From assembly GCF_023715785.1 (NCBI RefSeq), contig NZ_JAMBOX010000003.1:248001-312000 (forward strand): a stretch of DNA of 64,000 nt, given 5' to 3'. This DNA comes from Neobacillus niacini. GTDB lineage: Bacteria > Bacillota > Bacilli > Bacillales > Cytobacillaceae. This document shows, piece after piece, positions 1 through 7,710 of the stretch. Every line of letters starts with the position of its first letter. Position 1 is the stretch's first letter. The notes under the pieces are model-generated. The model did not search any database, had not been told where the DNA came from, and saw only the letters and a list, made by a program, of their open reading frames with translations. Both the position numbers and the translations under genes were made by a program.

Positions 1-141
1 CAGCAAGGGAGTGCCGATGCCTAAGAGGTATTTCATAACTGTTCCCTTGGAAACATGGAAACCCCAATATCCATAGATGACCAGTGCTAATATTTCTATT
101 AGAAACCGCAGACCCAAATTTAATGCTTTTATTAACTCCAT
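1..141 (-). CDS. YrdB-like membrane protein (DUF2568), 5' part only
   Basis: The reading frame starts at the ATG at 141 and runs leftward off the window, so only the first 47 residues are visible. It begins MELIKALNLGLRFLLE and continues into a hydrophobic stretch with a YGYWGF motif, which resembles the small four-helix integral membrane protein YrdB (DUF2568). A strong GGGGGGAG ribosome site precedes the ATG. It lies 19 bases after the stop of the DHA2 pump on the same strand, so it is probably the third gene of the PadR-pump operon. Function is unknown. The family call rests on a short N-terminus. Confidence 0.6.
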   Translation of the reverse strand, partial: MELIKALNLGLRFLIEILALVIYGYWGFHVSKGTVMKYLLGIGTPLL

Positions 142-160
142 CCTTGCTCCCCCCTTATAC

Positions 161-1897
161 TTATTCGATAACTGGCGATTTTACCGGTTGCAGAGCTTGT
201 TTCGTCCTTCTTTCTCTAAAAATAAATCCCGTGAAAATGCACAACAATACAAATGGAATACTTGTTTTATAAAGTTCTGCAAAACTGGATGAAATCCTTT
301 CTTGTGCAAAATTTTCTACTTCTTTGGTATAACCCCTTACAATCATTCCTGTATTGGCGATCTCTTGATCGACCTGTGATTCTACTTCTTTATGAATTTG
401 TTCAGTAACCAGACCTCTTTGATTTTCTGGAATGGCGGCCATTGCTCTTTGAACATTGGCATCAACAAGCTGCTTACGCTCACTTTCAGTTATAAAAGAT
501 GGCGTGGCTTTTTGGGATTGACCCTCGTCATTTATAGCTGTTTTTGTTTCCGTTAAGATATTCGGTTTCAAATCATCCGGTACCTCTAGCTTCTCGAGCT
601 TTTGCGCGGCAAATTGAATGACATCTTGTTTTTTATCAGCAATATTGTTGGTTAGCCCGGCAACAAAGATGGCGACTGCCAAAACGACCCCGACTTGCCT
701 CAGCATCGAGAAAACGCTCTGCGATGCGGTTAGCATTTCCCCTTCAAACGAAGAGGTGCTAGCTATTGTCGCTGATGAGATCACAAAACTAAACCCAAAA
801 CCGAGTAAGCTGCAGAGAAGGATAATCTCTTTTGCTGTGCTGTGAAGACTTAAATTGTGTAATAAAAAATAGGCGATTCCCATGATAAAAAAACCAAGCA
901 TCACCGGAATGGTGTAGCCTATTTTTTTCGTTAACAAACCGGCAAAGTTGGAAAAAACAAAGATGGCAGCAGATACTGGTGTGACGAGGAGTGCGGCTTG
1001 GAGCTCTGTCTTGTGCTGGAAGTTGGTTAGAAACTGTGGAAGCAAGACCATTACGCCAATCAGGAAGATAAACCCTGTAGTCACGATGACAACTGAACCT
1101 GTAAATAGACGATCTTTAAATAAAGTTAAGTTAACCATTGGCGCCTTCGATTTTTTCTCAGCAATGATAAATAACACGATGGATGCGGCGGTCACCAGAT
1201 AGCATACAATGGACTGGCTGCTGTCCCAGCCCCAGGTATTACCTTTTATCAAAACGAGATTCAACGGAAAAATCGCTGAAACGGAGAATAGGAGACCATA
1301 CCAGTCAATCGATGATTTTACTCTGCTTTCGTTCCTTACTTTTAAAATTAGGAAGGATACAGCAATGGCCAATATACAGATTGGCACGTTTACATAGAAT
1401 ACCCAGTGCCAGCTAAGTTTTTCAGTAATGATTCCGCCCACTGTAGGGCCCAAGGCCGTCGATAATCCTTGTGTGGCTCCTAGCAGTGTTAACGGGAGCA
1501 CTCTTTTTTCAATCGGCATCGCTGAAATCCCTATTACCATGCTGCATGGAATTAAAATGGCGGCACCCAAGCTTTGGACAAACCGGGCCGCAATCAGGAA
1601 TTCACCGCTGGTTGCCAGTCCGCATAACGCTGATCCCACTCCAAAAATGAATAACCCGACAATGAAAAATTTATTTCTGCCAAACATATCGGCAAATCTT
1701 GCCAACGGAATCGCCAAAACGGCAATTGTCATCGTGTACACATTCAGCATCCACGAGCTGGTTTCCAACGTAGTATCTAGACTGTCCTGAATCGCCGGTA
1801 GTGTGATATTCATAATCGTGGAGTCGAGCATACAAACAAAAATCCCCATACACATTAACAATACAACCTTCATTCCACCCGTACCCTTCATACTCAT
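161..1897 (-). CDS. DHA2-family MFS drug efflux permease (EmrB/QacA type)
   Basis: A 578-residue proton-driven drug exporter of the plasma membrane, of the 14-helix DHA2 class. An early acidic motif (MLDSTIMNITLPAIQ) lies in helix 1. The loop 2-3 signature ARFADMFGRNKF and the antiporter motif region LGPTVGGIITEKLSWHWVFY are also visible. An extracytoplasmic segment of about 120 residues, rich in K, E and Q, separates the last two helices (roughly residues 415-535). That is why the protein is longer than the usual 480-520. The start sits three bases after the padR stop, with an AAGGGGA ribosome site inside the end of padR. PadR is the expected drug-sensing repressor. The substrate cannot be told from sequence. 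Confidence 0.9.
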   Translation of the reverse strand: MSMKGTGGMKVVLLMCMGIFVCMLDSTIMNITLPAIQDSLDTTLETSSWMLNVYTMTIAVLAIPLARFADMFGRNKFFIVGLFIFGVGSALCGLATSGEFLIAARFVQSLGAAILIPCSMVIGISAMPIEKRVLPLTLLGATQGLSTALGPTVGGIITEKLSWHWVFYVNVPICILAIAVSFLILKVRNESRVKSSIDWYGLLFSVSAIFPLNLVLIKGNTWGWDSSQSIVCYLVTAASIVLFIIAEKKSKAPMVNLTLFKDRLFTGSVVIVTTGFIFLIGVMVLLPQFLTNFQHKTELQAALLVTPVSAAIFVFSNFAGLLTKKIGYTIPVMLGFFIMGIAYFLLHNLSLHSTAKEIILLCSLLGFGFSFVISSATIASTSSFEGEMLTASQSVFSMLRQVGVVLAVAIFVAGLTNNIADKKQDVIQFAAQKLEKLEVPDDLKPNILTETKTAINDEGQSQKATPSFITESERKQLVDANVQRAMAAIPENQRGLVTEQIHKEVESQVDQEIANTGMIVRGYTKEVENFAQERISSSFAELYKTSIPFVLLCIFTGFIFRERRTKQALQPVKSPVIE

Positions 1898-1900
1898 ACT

Positions 1901-2425
1901 CTATTCCCCTTGTTCGTTTAGATTTTTTAATTCATTATCAATCATTCTTATTACCATCTCCGCCTGGCGAATCCCAAACTCCAGTGTAAACCGCTTATAA
2001 TGCTCCATGTCTGAACTGCATGATTCAGCAATTCTTGTTAAATTGTCATACATTTCCTGATTCTTCTCCCGTTCCTCCTCCAGCCATTCCACGATTTTTT
2101 CCTTAGTGGTAAACCGGCCAAAAAAGATGCGGATCAGGATATCCGACCTTGTGATGGTTGGATTAATCGGACTGTCCAGATATTGCTGGAACTGTTCCCT
2201 TCCACTTTCCGTAATGGCATATAAATTCTTATTTGGTTTACCTTCCTGCTGAATGACCTGTTTTTCAACGAGTCCCTCCTTTTCCATTTTTCTTAATGCC
2301 GGGTAAATCGCCCCGAATGATGCTTCGAAAAAATAGGAAACAGAATTCTCCATCATCTGCTTAATGTCGTAACCGCTCATTGGCTCCTCGTATAGGAAGC
2401 CGAGTATCACATCTTGTATATTCAT
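1901..2425 (-). CDS. PadR-family transcriptional regulator
   Basis: A 174-residue winged-helix regulator. Residues 1-85 hold the PadR DNA-binding fold (IQDVILGFLYEEPMSGYDIK, then GAIYPALRKMEKEGLVEK). The C-terminal half is a helical dimerisation/ligand domain of the PadR C-terminal (Vir-type) class. The ATG at 2425 is preferred over an upstream in-frame GTG at 2434 because that GTG lies inside the GAGGTG ribosome site. The gene is the first of an operon with the downstream DHA2 pump, the usual arrangement for an auto-repressor of multidrug efflux. Its promoter carries three 15-bp repeats, described separately. Confidence 0.9.
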   Translation of the reverse strand: MNIQDVILGFLYEEPMSGYDIKQMMENSVSYFFEASFGAIYPALRKMEKEGLVEKQVIQQEGKPNKNLYAITESGREQFQQYLDSPINPTITRSDILIRIFFGRFTTKEKIVEWLEEEREKNQEMYDNLTRIAESCSSDMEHYKRFTLEFGIRQAEMVIRMIDNELKNLNEQGE

Positions 2426-2442
2426 TTTTTTCACCTCAATAT

Positions 2443-2487
2443 TATTGATGTTTATATTATCGTTGTTAATATGATTGTTGTCAATAT
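2443..2487 (-). promoter_or_regulatory. padR promoter with three tandem 15-bp repeats (candidate operator)
   Basis: On the minus strand a TTGACA -35 (2484-2479), a 17-bp spacer and a GATAAT -10 (2461-2456) form a near-consensus sigma-A promoter. The same segment consists of three back-to-back 15-bp units: ATATTGACAACAATC, ATATTAACAACGATA and ATATAAACATCAATA. The repeats cover the core promoter, so a protein bound there would block RNA polymerase. PadR is the obvious candidate. The binding assignment is inference. Confidence 0.65.
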
Positions 2488-2505
2488 AATAATTGGATTT
2501 TTTTC

Positions 2506-2541
2506 AAATAAAAACTCCCGCCTGAAAACAGGAGGGAGTTT
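2506..2541 (-). terminator. Terminator of the DUF2306 gene
   Basis: Stem AACTCCCTCCTG / CAGGCGGGAGTT with a four-base loop, followed on the minus strand by TTTTTATTT. It lies just after the stop at 2546 and insulates the padR promoter from the upstream unit. Confidence 0.8.
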
Positions 2542-2545
2542 AGGG

Positions 2546-3202
2546 TTAAGCCTTCACCATTTTGGGTCCTATGTGGTTTACCGCCCCACTGCGGTTTTTC
2601 TTTATAGACCTTTCGATAAAATAAAGATGGATGATCAGCGAAAGAATGACTGTAACCGGGAATCCAATCGCTAAGCCGAACAGGAAGACAAATAACCCTA
2701 CCAATATCCTGAATGTAACAAAGACAAGGGTTACGGCATAACTGCGCATCATCCATTCCTGATGGCTTTGGACGTTTCGTTCTTTAATCCGCTTTAGACC
2801 CATGAAGGTCGTGACAAACCAGGCAACATCAAGAATTAAGAACGCGATGGTACTGCCAAAACCTCCAGTCGCATAAAACGCCAGGTAAATTCCGGCCGGG
2901 ACGCTGAGAAATATGGATCCGACATAAATCTTGCCGATCATTCGGTGCGTTTTGATTTTTTTTCGGCTCTTTTTCAAAAACTGAAATGGCCCAAGGATTA
3001 TAGCGATAGCGCCTGTCAGGATGTGAATGTAGAAAAATATCTTCCAGGTATTGAACGTAAAACTCGGATTTTCCAGTTTCCCGGCTACAATCCCGGCTTT
3101 CCGCGGATCGTTTATACCGTACATAAATACGATATACCCCATAAACGCAATAATGATAAAGTAACCAACCCATAGCTTCCAGTTTATTTTTTGTTTGACC
3201 AT
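2546..3202 (-). CDS. DUF2306 integral membrane protein
   Basis: A 218-residue membrane protein with about six or seven hydrophobic segments. The first is at residues 10-28 (WVGYFIIIAFMGYIVFMYG). Conserved features of the DUF2306 family are visible: the HILTGAIAIILGPFQF helix, the KTHRMIGKIYV loop and SHQEWMMRSYAVT. The paired histidines in these helices suggest haem or quinone contact in related families, but the biochemical role is unknown. It follows the TetR-type regulator by 17 bases and ends at a strong terminator, so the two form a regulator-target pair. Confidence 0.8.
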   Translation of the reverse strand: MVKQKINWKLWVGYFIIIAFMGYIVFMYGINDPRKAGIVAGKLENPSFTFNTWKIFFYIHILTGAIAIILGPFQFLKKSRKKIKTHRMIGKIYVGSIFLSVPAGIYLAFYATGGFGSTIAFLILDVAWFVTTFMGLKRIKERNVQSHQEWMMRSYAVTLVFVTFRILVGLFVFLFGLAIGFPVTVILSLIIHLYFIERSIKKNRSGAVNHIGPKMVKA

Positions 3203-3219
3203 TTTATAATTTCCCCCTT

Positions 3220-3822
3220 TTAAGATACCCCTTTTATCATTGCTTCCACCTGAAATCTAATTAACCCATCAAAGTCTGACCAGCCAAAATCCGGAAAGGT
3301 AATCAGTAAGGCGGTAATCCCGTGAAGTGACGCCCATAACGACTGTGAAACTAACTGAACCTCATTCTTTTTTAACACACCCTCATTCATCGCCTCGGCC
3401 ACCAACTCGGTTAACAGTTGAAAACCTTTGGTTCGGTCATCCTCGTCTATGATGATTTTTTGCAGCAAATGGAGGTTTTCGATGAAAATGAGCCGGTAAT
3501 AATCCGGGTGGCTCAGCCCGAAATGAATGTAGGCATTGAGCGAGGCTTTCAATCGAGATAAAGCATCCTCCTCACTCTTTGCTACGCCTTCTTTTAAGCT
3601 GTTGAGGAATATCGAATAGCCGTTCATTAGCAACTGTTTCAGAATTTCTTCTTTACTGGCAAAATAGTTGTAAATGGCAGTAGGCGAATATTGGATTTTC
3701 TTGGCGATTTTCCTCATCGAGACATTTTCATAGCCATCCGATAAAAATAGCTGTACCGCCGCCTCAATAATTTCCTGCTTCATCTCTTTTATTTCTTTTT
3801 TGCGTCTTTCATTTGTGCTCAT
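3220..3822 (-). CDS. TetR/AcrR-family transcriptional regulator
   Basis: A 200-residue repressor. Residues 10-60 hold the TetR helix-turn-helix (EIIEAAVQLFLSDGYENVSMRKIAKKI, then SPTAIYNYFASKEEIL). The rest is the all-helical ligand and dimer domain, resembling the WHG-type C-terminal class. The ATG at 3822 is chosen. The frame could extend to a TTG at 3861, but that start lies inside a 31-bp palindrome that looks like the operator, and it lacks a ribosome site. The gene leads the operon with the DUF2306 protein, which is presumably what it controls. The ligand is unknown. Confidence 0.88.
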   Translation of the reverse strand: MSTNERRKKEIKEMKQEIIEAAVQLFLSDGYENVSMRKIAKKIQYSPTAIYNYFASKEEILKQLLMNGYSIFLNSLKEGVAKSEEDALSRLKASLNAYIHFGLSHPDYYRLIFIENLHLLQKIIIDEDDRTKGFQLLTELVAEAMNEGVLKKNEVQLVSQSLWASLHGITALLITFPDFGWSDFDGLIRFQVEAMIKGVS

Positions 3823-3854
3823 TTTTTTATATCCACTCTCCAGATCCATATAGG

Positions 3855-3885
3855 TTAACAACGTTAATTTAATTTACGCTGTTAA
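3855..3885. promoter_or_regulatory. 31-bp palindromic candidate operator of the TetR gene
   Basis: Two 15-bp arms, TTAACAACGTTAATT and AATTTACGCTGTTAA, flank a single T. Thirteen of 15 positions are symmetric. It sits 33 bp upstream of the chosen ATG, where autorepression by a TetR protein would be expected. Confidence 0.65.
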
Positions 3886-3931
3886 TTGTACACCCGTATA
3901 CAAATTTTGCAAATACTTTTTTTGCCAAAAA

Positions 3932-3962
3932 TAAAAAAAGACAGGAATTTTATATCCCGTCA
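3932..3962 (-). terminator. Terminator of the 76-aa protein gene
   Basis: Stem GACGGGA / TTCCTGTC followed on the minus strand by TTTTTTTAT. The stem begins in the stop codon of the gene. Confidence 0.75.
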
Positions 3963-4190
3963 TTCCCCAATATTGTTCTCAAACCATTCCTGGAGTTCGT
4001 TTAATGAGGTAAATGTGAAGATTTCCTCACCATTTTGGCCGTTATCAAAACCCGTGTTTCCTCGTAGAGTTATTTGTCCTTCATCCTCTGAGACCAAGAT
4101 CGCATATGGGTGTTTTACGTTTATGTATCTGGAATCTAAGTCGTTATCAATCCAGTTTTTGCTTCGTAAAAAAGCATCGCAGTGTTCCAT
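3960..4190 (-). CDS. Small hypothetical protein (76 aa)
   Basis: A short acidic protein with no membrane segment and no family that I recognise. It has a WIDNDLDSRYINVKHPYAI stretch and ends in ELQEWFENNIGE. A very strong GGAAGGAGG ribosome site with good spacing precedes the ATG, and a terminator overlaps its stop. Together these argue that it is a real, separately transcribed gene. Its alternating beta-type and amphipathic pattern suggests a small soluble alpha/beta domain. No function can be proposed. Confidence 0.7.
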   Translation of the reverse strand: MEHCDAFLRSKNWIDNDLDSRYINVKHPYAILVSEDEGQITLRGNTGFDNGQNGEEIFTFTSLNELQEWFENNIGE

Positions 4191-4224
4191 CTAAAAAACC
4201 TCCTTCCCTATTATTGTTCCAAAG

Positions 4225-4260
4225 AAATAAAAAAAGAGACAAAAGTAAATTTGTCCCTTA
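4225..4260 (-). terminator. Stem-loop with minus-strand T-run, no obvious source gene
   Basis: GGGACAAA / TTTGTCTC stem with a six-base loop, followed on the minus strand by TTTTTTTATT. It lies between two divergent genes, so there is no annotated transcript for it to end. It may stop antisense transcription or be the remnant of a lost gene. Confidence 0.45.
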
Positions 4261-4426
4261 AAGATTTTTTTCAATAAATTGGAGGCGAAAACCGGGAAAA
4301 TCCGACTGCAACTCTCCATTAAATTAAACCATTTGCCCTATTATATGGAATGTTTGAATTTTTCAGCATTTTAGGTATTATAATATTTAGTGAATCGAAA
4401 TATTATCCAGAAAGAAGTGTTTCGGC

Positions 4427-5641
4427 GTGAATCAGCAGGAGCGAGCAAAACGCAACCTGGCGATTATGTGGTTTGCCAATTTCTTCGTGGCAGGAAGTAT
4501 GACAATGGTTCTGCCTTTTATTTCTTTATACATTGAATCGTTAGGCAATTTTACGGAAAAATATGTCCAGCATTGGTCAGGGTTGACGTTTGCCGTTACC
4601 TTTGTCTCCGCATTCATCTTCTCCCCAATCTGGGGCAAAGTCGGCGACCGTTACGGCAGAAAGAAAATCCTGATGACTTCAGCCTTTGGGATGGCCGTAT
4701 CGATTTTATTGATCGGATTTGCACAGTCTGTTTGGCAGTTATTCATGCTGCGGTTTTTTATGGGCTTTTTCGCGGGCTTCATTCCGATGTCCCAGGCATT
4801 TATTTCCACGCAAACGCCAAAGGAGATTGCCGGCCGGGTTCTTGGAACCCTGCAAACGGGAAGCATCACAGGTTCGTTATTTGGACCAATGCTTGGTGGT
4901 GTGCTGGCCGATACATTTGGATATGCAGACACTTTCAAGTGGACATCACTTACGATTTTCCTTTCGGCTATCCTGGTCATCGCGGCGAAGGAATTTCGCA
5001 TCGAAGTGAAAGCAGGAACGAAAACTCATTACACTAGCAAGGAAGTCATGCAACATATTATCCGAAATCCGGTGCTGCTTACCGTTCTGCTTATCTCTGC
5101 CCTTGTCCAGGTTGCCCACTTCAGCATTCAGCCTATTTTATCGTTATTTGTCAGTGAACTTCATGGCCCAGCGAATATCGCCTTTTATTCTGGTATTGCT
5201 TTTTCCGCAGCTGGCTTGGGCAATCTGCTGATGTCGCGGAAATGGGGGAAAATTGCCGATCAGTACGGCTATATTAGGATATTGGTCATTCTGTTATTCC
5301 TTGCCGGGATTATCTACTTGCCTGGGGCTATCGTTTCAAATCTATGGCAATTGGTGGCCATCCGCTTCGTTTTAGGTGTTGCCATCGGCGGGATTATTCC
5401 AGTGAGAGTTGCCTATATCCGTCAGGAAGCCCCACTAGCGATGCAGGGCGAAGTCCTCGGTTACAACAACAGTTTAAGGTTTCTGGGAAATATTATCGGA
5501 CCGGTGTTTGGCGGGTTTGTTTCTGGCTATCTCGGGTTCTCGGCAGTATTTATCAGTACGAGTGCCTTATTAATCATAAGCGGGGTGATTTTGCTGATAT
5601 CGATGCATCGCCATCCGAAGCTTGCAAAACACGCGGCTTAG
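4427..5641 (+). CDS. DHA1-family MFS transporter (MdtG-like multidrug efflux)
   Basis: A 404-residue 12-helix exporter. The MFS motif A is clear (IWGKVGDRYGRKKILM, about residues 70-85). The antiporter motif region SITGSLFGPMLGGVLAD follows at about 145. The second half repeats the fold with WGKIADQYGY and a GVAIGGIIPVRVAYIR helix. It resembles MdtG/TetA-like drug pumps. The start is a GTG with only a weak AAAGAAG ribosome site. A promoter-like TTGAAT-N16-TATTAT lies about 50 bp upstream. It is monocistronic, ending at a bidirectional terminator. The substrate is unknown. Confidence 0.88.
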   Translation: MNQQERAKRNLAIMWFANFFVAGSMTMVLPFISLYIESLGNFTEKYVQHWSGLTFAVTFVSAFIFSPIWGKVGDRYGRKKILMTSAFGMAVSILLIGFAQSVWQLFMLRFFMGFFAGFIPMSQAFISTQTPKEIAGRVLGTLQTGSITGSLFGPMLGGVLADTFGYADTFKWTSLTIFLSAILVIAAKEFRIEVKAGTKTHYTSKEVMQHIIRNPVLLTVLLISALVQVAHFSIQPILSLFVSELHGPANIAFYSGIAFSAAGLGNLLMSRKWGKIADQYGYIRILVILLFLAGIIYLPGAIVSNLWQLVAIRFVLGVAIGGIIPVRVAYIRQEAPLAMQGEVLGYNNSLRFLGNIIGPVFGGFVSGYLGFSAVFISTSALLIISGVILLISMHRHPKLAKHAA

Positions 5642-5645
5642 ATCA

Positions 5646-5680
5646 AAAGAGGGTGAGACTGCATGTGGTCCACCCTCTTT
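5646..5680. terminator. Bidirectional terminator between convergent genes
   Basis: Perfect 10-bp stem AAAGAGGGTG / CACCCTCTTT between the MFS gene (+) and the ketopantoate-reductase-like gene (-). Confidence 0.8.
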
Positions 5681-5686
5681 CATGTT

Positions 5687-6610
5687 TTACTGTGCTCGTA
5701 ACTGCAGCTCATAAACTTTAAGATTCCCATAAACGGCTTCCAAGACTGGAACAGATATTCCTTTTCTTTTAGCAATTTCCAACAGAAATCCTTGCAAGTG
5801 GTCAGCCTCAACCTGCGCCAGCTTCTCCATGTCCCTTTGCATAGATGATTTCATTGGATATGCCAGCGATTCTATTTGGTTCATGATGTTTGCTTCAATG
5901 TCCTCGGGCAGTGGTGCTCCTGCAAGTTTCGCCAGGGAGGCAATTTCATTTAACAGCAAAGCGAGTGTCGCACGGCTGCTTGGCACTTCTCGAATAGGTC
6001 CGACCGGTGACCGCATTAATGTGGTAATCCCTGAAAGCGTGGCGATAAACAAATATTTATTCCAGTTATCCCGGTTAATAATGTCACTTAACTGATAGCC
6101 CGTGTTTGTTCCGCTAAATGCCTCTTCAATTTTTAAAATTCTTTCTGTCCTTTCACCAGAGCGTTCCCCAAATACAATGTCGTGTTTTGCGCTAGTATGA
6201 ATGATTTTTCCGTCCTTGTCCAAAGTCGATTCAATAAAACACAACCCGCCAATGATGCGCTCTTTCCCAAATTCGTCATTCAGGCGATCAAAATGATAGA
6301 TTCCATTCAACAGTGGAAGAATCGCTGTCCCCTCTGTGACATATTGCTTAAAACTAGCTATCGCCTCATCCAAATGATAGGCTTTCACAGACAATAAAAT
6401 TAAATCAAACGGCCCTGCCTCCTCGCCGGCAATCAACGTTTTTGGCGTAAGGACCATGTTCCCATGAACACTCTCAATCACCAGACCCGTTTTTTCAAGC
6501 TGTTTCTTCCGCCCCGCTCTTACCAAAAAAGTGACATCTTCACCCTTTTCTGCAAGCCGGCCTCCAAAATAGCCGCCAACCGCACCAGCTCCAACTACTA
6601 AAATCCTCAT
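5687..6610 (-). CDS. Ketopantoate reductase family protein (PanE/ApbA)
   Basis: A 307-residue NADPH-dependent reductase of the 2-dehydropantoate 2-reductase family, which in pantothenate synthesis reduces ketopantoate to pantoate. The N-terminal Rossmann motif GAGAVGGYFGGRLAEKG is at residues 7-23. The LLSVKAYHLDEA segment carries the conserved Lys, and NRDNWNKYLFIATLSGITTLM the second conserved Asn/Lys region, about residues 175-195. It is monocistronic and away from panBCD. Bacilli often carry two or three paralogues, so it may act on another 2-keto acid. Confidence 0.8.
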   Translation of the reverse strand: MRILVVGAGAVGGYFGGRLAEKGEDVTFLVRAGRKKQLEKTGLVIESVHGNMVLTPKTLIAGEEAGPFDLILLSVKAYHLDEAIASFKQYVTEGTAILPLLNGIYHFDRLNDEFGKERIIGGLCFIESTLDKDGKIIHTSAKHDIVFGERSGERTERILKIEEAFSGTNTGYQLSDIINRDNWNKYLFIATLSGITTLMRSPVGPIREVPSSRATLALLLNEIASLAKLAGAPLPEDIEANIMNQIESLAYPMKSSMQRDMEKLAQVEADHLQGFLLEIAKRKGISVPVLEAVYGNLKVYELQLRAQ

Positions 6611-6806
6611 TAACGTTCACCCCTATGTATTAAAACCTTCAATATATTTAGTATAATTCAAATTTTAATAGAGCAGAAGAAAAAGAATATATGCGGAACT
6701 GAAAACCTCTCAGCCAATTAAATGGTGAATTTTTTTATCTGTATACATAGACAATCCTCTTCTTATTAAGAATAAAAGGATAATGAAGGAAATGGTGGTT
6801 TATTTT

Positions 6807-7619
6807 ATGGAAATGCAGCCATTAAGCGAAGTTGAAAAGTTGGCATTTAAAAAGGTGAAAATCTTTAGGCAAAGCCTGTTGCGGTATATTTTGCGGTCGA
6901 TGCTCGCCAGTATGTTTATCGGTTTCGGTGTGATTGTTGCCTTTAAAACCGGGAATTATTTTTATACAGAACATTCCCCATTGACCTACCCAATGGCGGC
7001 GATTACTTTTGGCGCGGCCATCATTTTAATTGCCTACGGCGGAGGCGACTTATTTACAGGCAACACCTTTTATTATTCCTATGCGGCATTCCGCAAAAAA
7101 ATGGCATGGCGGGAAGTAATCAAATTGTGGATCAGTAGTTATATCGGCAATATTTTAGGGGCAGCAGTGTTTGCATTCCTGATTTACACCACCGGTCTGT
7201 TTGCTGAATCCACAGTAAACGGGTTTTTATTGAGTGTGGTTGAAAAGAAGATGCAAGTGCCGACGGTTGAGTTGTTTTTTCGCGCCATCCTTTGTAACTG
7301 GCTCGTCTGCCTGGCCTTCTTCCTGCCCTTGGGTCTAAAGGGAGATGGACCGAAAATGTTTGCGATGATGCTGTTTGTGTTTTGCTTTTTCATTTCCGGA
7401 TACGAGCACAGCATTGCCAATATGTGCACCTTCGCCATTGCCTTAGTATTGAATCATCCCGGCACAATCTCATGGGGCGGAGTCATTCACAACCTGGTTC
7501 CTGTTACCATAGGCAACCTGTTTGGAGGCAGCTTGCTCATGGCTTGGATGTATTATTTCGTTAACAAGCCGTTTTTGGATGATGATGAAAATGGTCCGAA
7601 TTCCCTTGAAAAAGGATAA
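6807..7619 (+). CDS. Formate/nitrite transporter (FNT) family channel
   Basis: A 270-residue pentameric channel protein for formate, nitrite or related small anions, with six membrane helices. Family signatures are visible: AYGGGDLFTGNTFYYSY in the helix-broken omega loop, then ILCNWLVCLAFF. The motif GYEHSIANMC carries the conserved pore histidine. The ATG at 6807 has a GGTGG ribosome site eight bases away. An in-frame ATG at 6783 is preceded by AAGGA too closely and is the alternative. The gene is alone, so the natural substrate is not indicated. Confidence 0.87.
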   Translation: MEMQPLSEVEKLAFKKVKIFRQSLLRYILRSMLASMFIGFGVIVAFKTGNYFYTEHSPLTYPMAAITFGAAIILIAYGGGDLFTGNTFYYSYAAFRKKMAWREVIKLWISSYIGNILGAAVFAFLIYTTGLFAESTVNGFLLSVVEKKMQVPTVELFFRAILCNWLVCLAFFLPLGLKGDGPKMFAMMLFVFCFFISGYEHSIANMCTFAIALVLNHPGTISWGGVIHNLVPVTIGNLFGGSLLMAWMYYFVNKPFLDDDENGPNSLEKG

Positions 7620-7673
7620 TCGACAAATTTCCAGGCAGGTACAATATCTTCGCGATATCGACAATCAACGGTA

Positions 7674-7709
7674 AAAGGCTGTCATCAGCAATTCCAATGA
7701 CAGCTTTTT
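7674..7709. terminator. Bidirectional terminator
   Basis: AAAGGCTGTCAT / ATGACAGCTTTT stem between the FNT channel (+) and the ABC permease (-), T-run on the + side and A-run on the other. Confidence 0.8.
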
Positions 7710-7710
7710 A

